Source: Scatonaster sp045598705 (lineage in GTDB: Bacteria; Bacillota; Clostridia; Saccharofermentanales; Saccharofermentanaceae). From it: a DNA stretch of 27,356 nucleotides. The DNA lies in contig JAZLMM010000052.1 of assembly GCA_045598705.1 (NCBI GenBank), positions 1-27,356 of the forward strand, read 5' to 3'. Shown here piece by piece: positions 15,358 to 22,535 of the stretch. Both the position numbers and the translations under genes were made by a program. Under the pieces are notes generated by a model that ran no database searches, was not told the DNA's origin, and saw only the letters and a program-made list of their open reading frames with translations. Within the stretch, counting starts at the first letter, position 1; every line of letters begins with the position of its first letter.

Positions 15358-16212
15358 ATGACTGAGATGAAGCAAGAAGAAAAGATGAATGTAACGAAGG
15401 TCGAGGCCGGTAGATGTCATGAGATCCGAATCTGCCATATGTATCCGGATCTTCTGAATCTCTACGGCGACCGTGGAAATGTGTTAAGTCTCATTCGCCG
15501 CGCGGAGCTCCGTGGAATATCTGTGAAGCTGGCGCCAATCTCGATTGGCGATGAATTCGACCCGAAGGACTACGACATCGTATTCTTGGGCGGTGGTCAG
15601 GATGCAGAACAGAACATGATTCGTAAGGATTTTGTCGAGGTCAAAGGACCGAAGGTCAAGGAAGCCATCGAAGATGGAGTGGTTTTCCTGTGTATATGTG
15701 GCGGGTATCAGATGCTCGGCAAGTATTACCAGGAGCACGACGGCACGAAGATCGAGTGCCTCGGTGCCATCGATGTATATACTGTCGGCGAGGATGTGCG
15801 ATATATTCAGGACACCGTGTATGAAGCAGATTTTCTAAAATCAGATACTTCAACGAGCGATGGGGCTGAGGGAAGATCGGCATCGGATGCTTGTAGACTC
15901 TATGGCTTCGAGAACCACAGCGGACGCACCTATCTGGGCGATTCGGTGAAGCCGATGGCGAAGGTCATTGAAGGCGCCGGAAATAACGGCAAAGATGGCT
16001 ACGAGGGCGCAATCTATAACAATGTTTATTGCACCTATTCGCACGGCAGTTTCCTGCCGAAGAACCCACGCATGACGGATCATCTTCTGCGTCTGGCGCT
16101 GAAGCGTAGATACGGTGAGGATTATGAACTGCCACCACTAGATATGGCCGGTGAAGAATTCGCGCGTGCGGCCCTCCTTAAATATAAGGAGAAAGGGAAC
16201 ACTGCACCATAA
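15358..16212 (+). CDS. gatD: GatD, glutamine amidotransferase subunit of lipid II isoglutaminyl synthase
   Basis: GatD releases ammonia from glutamine and passes it to MurT. I choose the ATG at 15358 over an adjacent GTG at 15355 because GAGG lies 7 bp before it; 284 residues. Class I amidotransferase residues are clear: nucleophile Cys114 in LCICGGYQ and His229 in YSHGSFLPKNP. The family block YGFENHSGRTYLG is present. Two parts are additional to the usual roughly 240-residue form: a 20-residue N-terminal tail and a polar stretch at about 160-180 (KSDTSTSDGAEGRSASDACR). It is the last gene of the sortase-murT-gatD unit and converges with a diguanylate cyclase gene 4 bp away, leaving no room for a separate terminator. 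Confidence 0.95.
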   Translation: MTEMKQEEKMNVTKVEAGRCHEIRICHMYPDLLNLYGDRGNVLSLIRRAELRGISVKLAPISIGDEFDPKDYDIVFLGGGQDAEQNMIRKDFVEVKGPKVKEAIEDGVVFLCICGGYQMLGKYYQEHDGTKIECLGAIDVYTVGEDVRYIQDTVYEADFLKSDTSTSDGAEGRSASDACRLYGFENHSGRTYLGDSVKPMAKVIEGAGNNGKDGYEGAIYNNVYCTYSHGSFLPKNPRMTDHLLRLALKRRYGEDYELPPLDMAGEEFARAALLKYKEKGNTAP

Positions 16213-16216
16213 TTTC

Positions 16217-17179
16217 TTAGGTAGTACGGTTACGACCGAGATTCTTGGATGCGTAGAGGTGCTCGTCCGCAGTATGGATCAGCTTACTAATATCCTTACA
16301 TTCTGCATAACAGGAGACACCTATGCTGGCGGTCAGTCTTACCGGATCATCTTTCTCACTTAACATGATCGGCGCAGAAGATAGCGCGGTACGGATGCGC
16401 TCAGCTTGTACACGTGCACCCTCAAGTGGGGTGTCCGGAAGAAGCATCATGAACTCATCACCGCCAATACGGAAGACCATATCAGATTTCCTGCTCTGCG
16501 CGGTGAGAATGCCGGCGACCAGACGAAGAACATCATCACCCTTGTTATGACCATATACATCGTTGATTTGCTTAAAGAAGTCAATATCGAGTGAGATCAG
16601 TGAGAAAGTGTTCTTCGGATTGGCTTCTTTCTGTTCTCTGACACGGCGGTCATATTGAGAAGCCTGATTCTCAATCATCTCGTAGAAATATCTACGGTTA
16701 TAAAGGCCCGTCAGATCGTCGATCTGAGATAACTTCTTCAATTTCTCATTCGTCCGACTGAGCTCTTCCTCTACCATCTTAATCTGGGTAATGTTTCGGC
16801 TGATGCCCCATGTACCCACTACATTGTTGTCTTTGTCAAACAGCGGATATTTCGAAGAAGAATACCAGACGACAGAACCATCCGGCTTCTCGAGTCGCTC
16901 GGTGTTCAGGATCATTGGTTCACGAGTCTCCATGATCTCTAATTCTTCACGTCTGGATCTTGCGGCAAAATCCTTCGGGAAAAGGTCAAAATCAGATTTA
17001 CCTACCATCTTCTCCGGATCATCTATACCGAACTGTGCTGCATGCGCACGACTATTCCAGATAAAGTGTGAATCCTTGTCTTTGAAGTAGATGGTATCAT
17101 TCGAATAATTACGGATGACATCGAGAATGCTCTCTTTGGAAAACGAGGTCTCCTTATTCTCTTTCTTTGCGCGGGCCAT
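16217..17179 (-). CDS. PAS-GGDEF diguanylate cyclase
   Basis: The enzyme makes cyclic di-GMP from two GTP. The start at 17179 (MARAKKEN, 320 residues) has AGGAG 8 bp upstream; a TTG 27 bp earlier is less likely. Residues 18-135 form one PAS domain (KDKDSHFIWNSRAHAAQFG, then VWYSSSKYPLFDKDNNVVGTWG). A short coiled coil (KMVEEELSRTNEKLKKL) passes the signal to the GGDEF domain. GGDEF at 239-243 is intact, and RKSD at 230-233, five residues before it, is a full inhibitory I-site, so product inhibition is expected. There is no membrane segment: it is cytoplasmic. Ligand or cofactor of the PAS cannot be told. It faces opposite to its neighbours and to the fork, so it is probably monocistronic. Confidence 0.92.
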   Translation of the reverse strand: MARAKKENKETSFSKESILDVIRNYSNDTIYFKDKDSHFIWNSRAHAAQFGIDDPEKMVGKSDFDLFPKDFAARSRREELEIMETREPMILNTERLEKPDGSVVWYSSSKYPLFDKDNNVVGTWGISRNITQIKMVEEELSRTNEKLKKLSQIDDLTGLYNRRYFYEMIENQASQYDRRVREQKEANPKNTFSLISLDIDFFKQINDVYGHNKGDDVLRLVAGILTAQSRKSDMVFRIGGDEFMMLLPDTPLEGARVQAERIRTALSSAPIMLSEKDDPVRLTASIGVSCYAECKDISKLIHTADEHLYASKNLGRNRTT

Positions 17180-17358
17180 GTCTTTCGCTCCTTTGTTTCT
17201 CCTCAATCAAACCAGCGGCTCCCAACAACATATGACCCATTATCTCAAAAATGAATGGAAAATGAAATAGAGAAAAGTATTTTCACGGTGATTTCTGCTA
17301 TACTTGACTGTGTGATGGTGTTTCACAGGAACAAGGCGGATGAGAAGAAGGTGAGCAT

Positions 17359-18882
17359 ATGAAACTGGAAATCATGGATACAACCCTTCGAGATGGCGAA
17401 CAGACTCCAGGTGTATCTTTCTCTCCAAGTGAGAAACTCAGTATTGCTAAGATTCTCCTTGATGAGGTCAAGGTCGACCGCATCGAGGTCACGTCCGCAC
17501 GTATTTCAGATGGGGACTTCGAAGCTTTGAAGAAGATCACCGAATGGGCCGAAGGCAAAGGATATCTTGAGAAGGTCGAAGTGCTCGCTTTCGTTGATCG
17601 CGGACACTCCCTCTCATGGATCGAGAATGCCGGCGGTCGCGTCGTCAATCTTCTTTGCAAGAGTTCACTTCACCACCTGACGGCTCAACTCGGAAAGACT
17701 CCGGAACAACATGTGGGCGAGATTCGTCGTGTCATTGAAGATGCGGTGTTCCGCGACATGAAGGTGAATGTCTACTTAGAGGATTGGTCGAATGGTGTCA
17801 AGAAAGATTTCGACTACATCAAGATGCTGGTATCTGAGATCGCTCTGTTGCCGGTTGAGCGCGTCATGCTCTGTGACACACTGGGCGTACTTACACCGGA
17901 TATGACTTATGAGTACTGCAACAAGATGACAGTGCTTTTCCCAGATATTCACTTCGATTTCCATGCACATAACGACTACGACATGTCGGTCGGCAACACC
18001 ATCATGGCGGTTAAGGCCGGTGTGAAGGGTGTGCACGTGACGGTCAATGGTCTTGGCGAGCGGGCAGGCAATGCCCCATTAGCTTCCATTGTTGGTGCGG
18101 TGACAGACTTCTGCGAAGGTACAACTACCGGTATCGAAGAAGCTTCGCTGGAGCATATCAGTAAACTTGTCGAGTCTTTCTCCGGTATTCGTATTCCGAG
18201 CAATCAGCCAATTACCGGCGCGCGCGTCTTCACCCAGACCTGTGGGGTCCACGCAGATGGCGATACGAAGGATTCTCTCTACTGCAATAACCTGGCACCG
18301 GAGCGATTCGGACGGATGCGTCAGTATGCACTGGGGAAGACCAGCGGACGCGCCAGCATCGCGAAGAATCTGGAAGAATTTGGTCTGGATCTAGATCAGG
18401 ATTCTCTGGAGAAAGTAACCGCTCGTATCGTGGAGATGGGTGACAACAAGGAGAGCGTCATGACCGACGAGTTGCCGTATATCGTGGCAGATGTGCTGGG
18501 TAAGGGCAACGGCGAGTCCCATGTGCAGATCCTGAACTACTATGTATGCCATGCTCGTGACCTGAAGCCGGTTGCGACCATGCGTATCCAGATCGACGAT
18601 AAAGTACACGAAGCCAGTGCATCCGGTGAAGGTCAGTTCGATGCTTTCATGCGGGCGCTGCAGAAAGTGTATCAGCAATTCGGAAGGACCCTGCCGTTCT
18701 TCGCGGATTATACCGTTACCATTCCACCGGGAGGTCGTACCAATGCCTTCGTTGAGAGCGTCATCACCTGGCGCGACGGCGAACATGAGTTCAAGACACG
18801 CGGTCTGGATCGAGATCAGGTTGCCGCAGCAATCAAGGCGACCGCAAAGATGTTGAATATCATTTACGAACAGGAGCAATAA
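17359..18882 (+). CDS. LeuA-like (2-isopropylmalate/citramalate synthase family) enzyme with regulatory domain
   Basis: Members condense a 2-oxo acid with acetyl-CoA. The 507-residue protein opens with the DRE-TIM signature DTTLRDGEQTPG (Arg11, Asp12), has metal-binding His202 and His204 in HAHNDYDMSVGN, and the second signature GLGERAGNAPL near 231-241. The C-terminal part from about residue 395 is a LeuA allosteric domain (SGEGQFDAFMRALQKVY, then TRGLDRDQVAAAIKATAKML). The closest pattern I recall is a Bacteroidota-type set annotated as alpha-isopropylmalate synthase-like, so 2-isopropylmalate, citramalate or another product are all possible. No other leucine or isoleucine genes are nearby. 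AGGTG lies about 6 bp before the ATG. Its stop is one base from the next gene's start. Confidence 0.85.
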   Translation: MKLEIMDTTLRDGEQTPGVSFSPSEKLSIAKILLDEVKVDRIEVTSARISDGDFEALKKITEWAEGKGYLEKVEVLAFVDRGHSLSWIENAGGRVVNLLCKSSLHHLTAQLGKTPEQHVGEIRRVIEDAVFRDMKVNVYLEDWSNGVKKDFDYIKMLVSEIALLPVERVMLCDTLGVLTPDMTYEYCNKMTVLFPDIHFDFHAHNDYDMSVGNTIMAVKAGVKGVHVTVNGLGERAGNAPLASIVGAVTDFCEGTTTGIEEASLEHISKLVESFSGIRIPSNQPITGARVFTQTCGVHADGDTKDSLYCNNLAPERFGRMRQYALGKTSGRASIAKNLEEFGLDLDQDSLEKVTARIVEMGDNKESVMTDELPYIVADVLGKGNGESHVQILNYYVCHARDLKPVATMRIQIDDKVHEASASGEGQFDAFMRALQKVYQQFGRTLPFFADYTVTIPPGGRTNAFVESVITWRDGEHEFKTRGLDRDQVAAAIKATAKMLNIIYEQEQ

Positions 18883-18883
18883 T

Positions 18884-19399
18884 ATGCATACGTCATTTGA
18901 TCCTAGTACACCGGAATCTGCATCACAGTCGACCATTCAGGGTCTGCCACCTCAACCACCGCTTCTTCCTTACACCATCAGCGAAGAGCGGAAGCAGGAA
19001 TTCCTGAAACATGAGCGAAAAGATGCCATCATGATGTGCCTTGGCTGTTTCGGAATCTGTGCCGTAGTGATTTTTCTCATCTGGCTGGTTACATTCAAGT
19101 TGGGATATATCGTCTATGGTGGCATAACGATTCTGGTGATTGCCGGTTTGCTCTCGCCGATCTTTGGAATCGTTAACCTCGTTACTACGAATGTTGCGAT
19201 TTCGAAAGGTGATTACGAATTCTACGAAGGTGTCGTTGCTTTTCAGAACGAGAAAGGTTATCGGGTATATAGTCTTTCTGCAGACAATCTTCATTTCATC
19301 GATGATGTGAAGACCCTCGGCGAAGTAGCGCCCGGAGGCAAAGTTGTTGTGGCAAAACTTCACAATGATTATTCGCTCATGCACCATGAGAACCAGTGA
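18884..19399 (+). CDS. Small two-span membrane protein of unknown function
   Basis: I do not recognise a family for this 171-residue protein. Residues 1-45 are Ser/Pro-rich and charged (GLPPQPPLLPYTIS) and probably cytoplasmic. Two hydrophobic segments follow, about 50-69 and 74-97, then a 70-residue soluble tail with beta-like character (GYRVYSLSADNLHFID, GGKVVVAKLHNDYSLM). The ATG is one base after the stop of the LeuA-like gene, and its AGGAG (18872-18876) lies inside that gene, so the two are co-expressed and likely translationally coupled. A role linked to the enzyme, such as membrane recruitment, is only inference. It ends 4 bp from the convergent galactokinase gene. Confidence 0.75.
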   Translation: MHTSFDPSTPESASQSTIQGLPPQPPLLPYTISEERKQEFLKHERKDAIMMCLGCFGICAVVIFLIWLVTFKLGYIVYGGITILVIAGLLSPIFGIVNLVTTNVAISKGDYEFYEGVVAFQNEKGYRVYSLSADNLHFIDDVKTLGEVAPGGKVVVAKLHNDYSLMHHENQ

Positions 19400-19403
19400 T
19401 TGT

Positions 19404-20693
19404 TCAACCAATGACGCGGATCCCTCCGAATCTACGAATGCCTAGGACCTGACACGAGTGTTCTCCGAAGAGTGCGTTCATCCGATTCATATACTTATCT
19501 AGAAGTGAGGTAGGTACGAAAGCTTGTATGGTTCCGGCAAAACCACCTCCATGCACGCGACATACGCCGCCAAGTCCTTCTTGATTCAAGAAATCTTCAC
19601 TGACGCGCAGGGCCAAAGATAATCCTTGATGCGCGACATCTGAAGATGGATAGACGTTCTGAAGGTATTTATAGGATGAATTACCGGAGGCATCTACCAG
19701 AGTAAGGAAGGCCTCCATATCCTGATTTCGAATGGCTTCTGCTTCCCGTCCGACACGTTCATTCTCCGATATGAAATGAAGCGCCCGAAGAACCGCACGG
19801 TCTCCGGCCAATGTACGAAGCGGAGTTAGATGCTCGTAGATCTCTTCGATCTGTACATCCAGCAGGTCCGCCTTACCGAAGTAGGAGGCGACTTGACGCA
19901 TCTCATTGGGGATAGCGGCATATTCAGCAGTCAGATCGGCATGTGAGCCGTGTGTATCGGTGATACATAGCGCATATCCATGTACTTCCATCTGGAGATC
20001 CAGTTCTTCGACTGTCGGATGAGATGGATCTCGGAAAGAGACATATACCAGATTTCCGTAAGCACATGCAATCTGGTCCATAAGACCGCAGGGCTTACCG
20101 AAATAGTTGTTCTCGGCATACTGAGCAATCCTGGCAATGGTGATCGGATCGATGCGCATATCGTGATATAGACCGGATAGTATTGTTCCGATCAATACTT
20201 CGAAGGTGGCAGAAGAAGAAAGTCCCGATCCGCCGAGTACATCGCTGGTGATGAAAGCTTGGAAACCGCCGATCAGATACCCTTCCTGCTGGAATTGATG
20301 CAGGATCCCACGAATCAATGAAGCAGTGGTTCCGATTTCTGATGTATGGATAGATAGATCATCCAGCGCGACGGTGATTTCACCATATCCTTCTGAAAGA
20401 ATAGTCACCACAGGTTCGTCTGTTGCGGATACGACAGCGATGGCGTCCAGGGTGATTGCTGCTGCGATGATCTCTCCTCTTTGGTGATCAGTGTGATTCC
20501 CGCCGATCTCTGTCCGACCCGGCGCTGAGAAAATCGAGATGTCCTGTTCACCGAATCGATCCTGAAAACGTTGAATTGCATGGATATATCGGGATCTCTG
20601 TAGATTTAGTCGAGAAGGATCTATATATATTTCGAGTAGCCTTTCATCGAAAGAGCCATCTGTCAGATACTGAATTACATCTTTACTTAACAA
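19404..20693 (-). CDS. galK: Divergent galactokinase (GHMP kinase family)
   Basis: Galactokinase phosphorylates galactose at C1 in the Leloir pathway. The GHMP features are in order: the galactokinase signature in altered form, PGRTEIGGNHTDHQRG at 58-73 (usual form GEHTDYNGG), ATP-binding GGSGLSSSA near 154-162, and the C-terminal RVHGGGFAGTIQAFV. I set the start at a TTG (20693), giving 429 residues, because GGGGAGGAG lies 5 bp upstream of it, while the GTG/ATG pair at 20715-20720 has no ribosome-binding site. No galT, galE or transporter gene is nearby. A sugar other than galactose cannot be excluded given the altered signature. It is transcribed against the fork. Confidence 0.85.
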   Translation of the reverse strand: MLSKDVIQYLTDGSFDERLLEIYIDPSRLNLQRSRYIHAIQRFQDRFGEQDISIFSAPGRTEIGGNHTDHQRGEIIAAAITLDAIAVVSATDEPVVTILSEGYGEITVALDDLSIHTSEIGTTASLIRGILHQFQQEGYLIGGFQAFITSDVLGGSGLSSSATFEVLIGTILSGLYHDMRIDPITIARIAQYAENNYFGKPCGLMDQIACAYGNLVYVSFRDPSHPTVEELDLQMEVHGYALCITDTHGSHADLTAEYAAIPNEMRQVASYFGKADLLDVQIEEIYEHLTPLRTLAGDRAVLRALHFISENERVGREAEAIRNQDMEAFLTLVDASGNSSYKYLQNVYPSSDVAHQGLSLALRVSEDFLNQEGLGGVCRVHGGGFAGTIQAFVPTSLLDKYMNRMNALFGEHSCQVLGIRRFGGIRVIG

Positions 20694-20760
20694 TCGCTCT
20701 CCTCCCCATTGAGACATCACATCTATGTAGCGTGCAGGTTATCTTCCATTCTTCTCATTC

Positions 20761-20766
20761 ATTATA
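20761..20766 (-). promoter_or_regulatory. Putative -10 box of galK
   Basis: TATAAT on the minus strand lies 67 bp upstream of the chosen TTG start. No convincing -35 is at 16-18 bp, so the call is weak. Confidence 0.35.
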
Positions 20767-20929
20767 CACGAGTCAAAGATTACATTTCTGTTCAATGCCC
20801 ATATTTTGTACATGTTAAAAAATAACGTAAATTAAGATATGGAACGCTGTCATTTTGCGGAAATTTAACATTATTTGTCTAAAATGCTAGCATTATCAAC
20901 AATTTCGAGCCGTGTTTTTGTGTAAATAC

Positions 20930-20957
20930 TTGAAATTGCTGATTATCCTTGTATAAT
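20930..20957 (+). promoter_or_regulatory. Promoter of the alanine-rich coiled-coil gene
   Basis: TTGAAA at 20930-20935 and TATAAT at 20952-20957 are separated by 16 bp, 65 bp before the start. It is the best-matching promoter in the window and suggests strong expression. The rest of the 20694-21022 gap is AT-rich without other signals I can name. Confidence 0.7.
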
Positions 20958-21022
20958 GAAATGGTAACAGTGTCTTAATAATTGGGTTGCTAGACAGAAA
21001 TTTAAGATGAGAGGTGATTGAT

Positions 21023-22423
21023 TTGGCAGGGTTTGTGGACTTTATCGCGAATAAGATTGATGGTAAATTCGGTGGCCCGACAGTAGAGTTGGCCACGTCT
21101 GGTGCACCCCTTAGCGGTATGATGGGACGTCAGACGGATGACAGTTGTAAGAGAACGATTGAGAATGCCGATATGAAGGGTAACTCGATTGCACAGCAGC
21201 AAAGAGAGAGAGCAGCTGCTGCGAAAGCTCAAATTGAAGCCCGTAAAGCCATGGAAGAATCACGCAAGGCACGTGAAGCTGCCCGACAGAATGTTGGCGA
21301 TAAGAATGCCGTTCAGGGATTGACGTCTCGACAAGAAGTTTCGAAGACAAGCCCGAAGCCGAATGGAACTGTAAGAGGTTTCAACATTCCGGAGAGTTTG
21401 ACACCGGCTTCGAATACACAGTCTGCAGGTCGTCCGGGTTCCGTAGTACGTAATACAGAGAATTCCGATAGCACGGAGATGAATGCAAGAAGAAACATGA
21501 GTCGTAACAAGACGCCTGCTACGATTGCAGCAGAGCGTGCTGAACTTGAATTCAATGCGGCGAAGAATCGTGAGAGCCGCGCCGTACAGGAAGCTGTCGA
21601 TGCAGCTGCAAAGGCAGAAGAAGCAAGACAGGCTGTTTCCAAGTCTGAAGAGATGCGAATTGCTGCGGAGAAGGCAGATGAAGAAGCAGGTGAGGCAGCA
21701 AAGGCTGCTGAGAACGAATACAATGCCGCAGTAGAAGCTGCGAAAGAGGCACAGGCTGCTGCGAATGAAGCAGAACAGGTTGCTCGTGCAGCAATGAAGA
21801 AGGCGAACGAGGCCATTCGTTATGCTTCTCAGAAGAAGACGGAGCAGGATGCGAAGTATTCAACCAAGCGTGCAAGAGAAGAAGCTAGAAATGCGGCACT
21901 CGAGTCTGAGCAAGAAGCGAAGAATGCAGCAGTTCAGGCGGAGCAGCTGGTGAAGACAACTGAGAAGAAGGCTGAAGAGGCGAAGGTTGCTACAAGAAGA
22001 GCAGAAGAGATCTACACCGCGGCAAGCAAGAAGAAGATTGAAGAAGATAATCGAATTGCTGCAGAGAAGGCAGAGGAAGCTGCGAAGATTTCTGCTGCAA
22101 AGGCGAAAGAGAAGGCAGAAGCGGCTGCAAGAAGAGCAGAAGAAGCAATGGCTGCTGCTCGCGCTGCAGAAGAAGAAGCGAAAGCTGCAATGGCTGCTGC
22201 AGAAGAAGAAGCACGTAAGGCTGCAGAGTACGCAGACGCAAAGAATAAGACCATCGCGAGTGACGAAGTTATCTCCGCTGAGGATGAGGTAGATTCTCTG
22301 TTCGAGAAGACTCCGTTGGAAGAAGTTGCAGATGCTGCGAAGAAGGCAGAAGATACCGTCGTTGAAGTCGTAGATGACGAAGATGATGACGATGTCGCAG
22401 TCGTAGCAAGTGCAAACGATTGA
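21023..22423 (+). CDS. Alanine-rich coiled-coil protein, unknown function
   Basis: No family is recognised. I choose the TTG at 21023 (466 residues, starting MAGFVDFIANKIDGKFGG) because GAGAGGTG lies 6 bp upstream; a GTG at 21014 overlaps that site. The N-terminal 20 residues look like an amphipathic helix. Residues 55-95 are a first Ala/Arg/Glu helix, 96-165 a disordered Ser/Thr/Pro-rich linker, and 168-412 one long Ala-Glu-Lys heptad-like coiled coil with repeated EEAxxAA units. The end is very acidic (VDDEDDDDVAVV). There is no signal peptide or membrane span, so it is cytoplasmic. Similar composition is found in TolA-like spacers and in filament or scaffold proteins, but low-complexity similarity is not homology. 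It has its own promoter and terminator. Confidence 0.8.
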   Translation: MAGFVDFIANKIDGKFGGPTVELATSGAPLSGMMGRQTDDSCKRTIENADMKGNSIAQQQRERAAAAKAQIEARKAMEESRKAREAARQNVGDKNAVQGLTSRQEVSKTSPKPNGTVRGFNIPESLTPASNTQSAGRPGSVVRNTENSDSTEMNARRNMSRNKTPATIAAERAELEFNAAKNRESRAVQEAVDAAAKAEEARQAVSKSEEMRIAAEKADEEAGEAAKAAENEYNAAVEAAKEAQAAANEAEQVARAAMKKANEAIRYASQKKTEQDAKYSTKRAREEARNAALESEQEAKNAAVQAEQLVKTTEKKAEEAKVATRRAEEIYTAASKKKIEEDNRIAAEKAEEAAKISAAKAKEKAEAAARRAEEAMAAARAAEEEAKAAMAAAEEEARKAAEYADAKNKTIASDEVISAEDEVDSLFEKTPLEEVADAAKKAEDTVVEVVDDEDDDDVAVVASAND

Positions 22424-22460
22424 GTTCTTCTTACTACAGTTACAAACGAGTAAATGAAGA

Positions 22461-22490
22461 GAAGCTGTCAGAAATGGCAGCTTCTTTTTT
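22461..22490 (+). terminator. Rho-independent terminator of the coiled-coil gene
   Basis: A 9-bp stem GAAGCTGTC/GGCAGCTTC, with one G-T pair, is followed directly by six T. It lies 38 bp after the stop. Confidence 0.9.
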
Positions 22491-22535
22491 CTGGCTTAAC
22501 GAATGAATCGGAGAGGTAATCATTTATCCGATGAC

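Noticed and set aside
21313..21816. Long minus-strand and shifted frames within the coiled-coil gene (21313-21816, 21552-21875, 21987-22292)
   Set aside because: Alanine-rich GCN repeats open the other frames; the products are low-complexity mirrors with no start signals.
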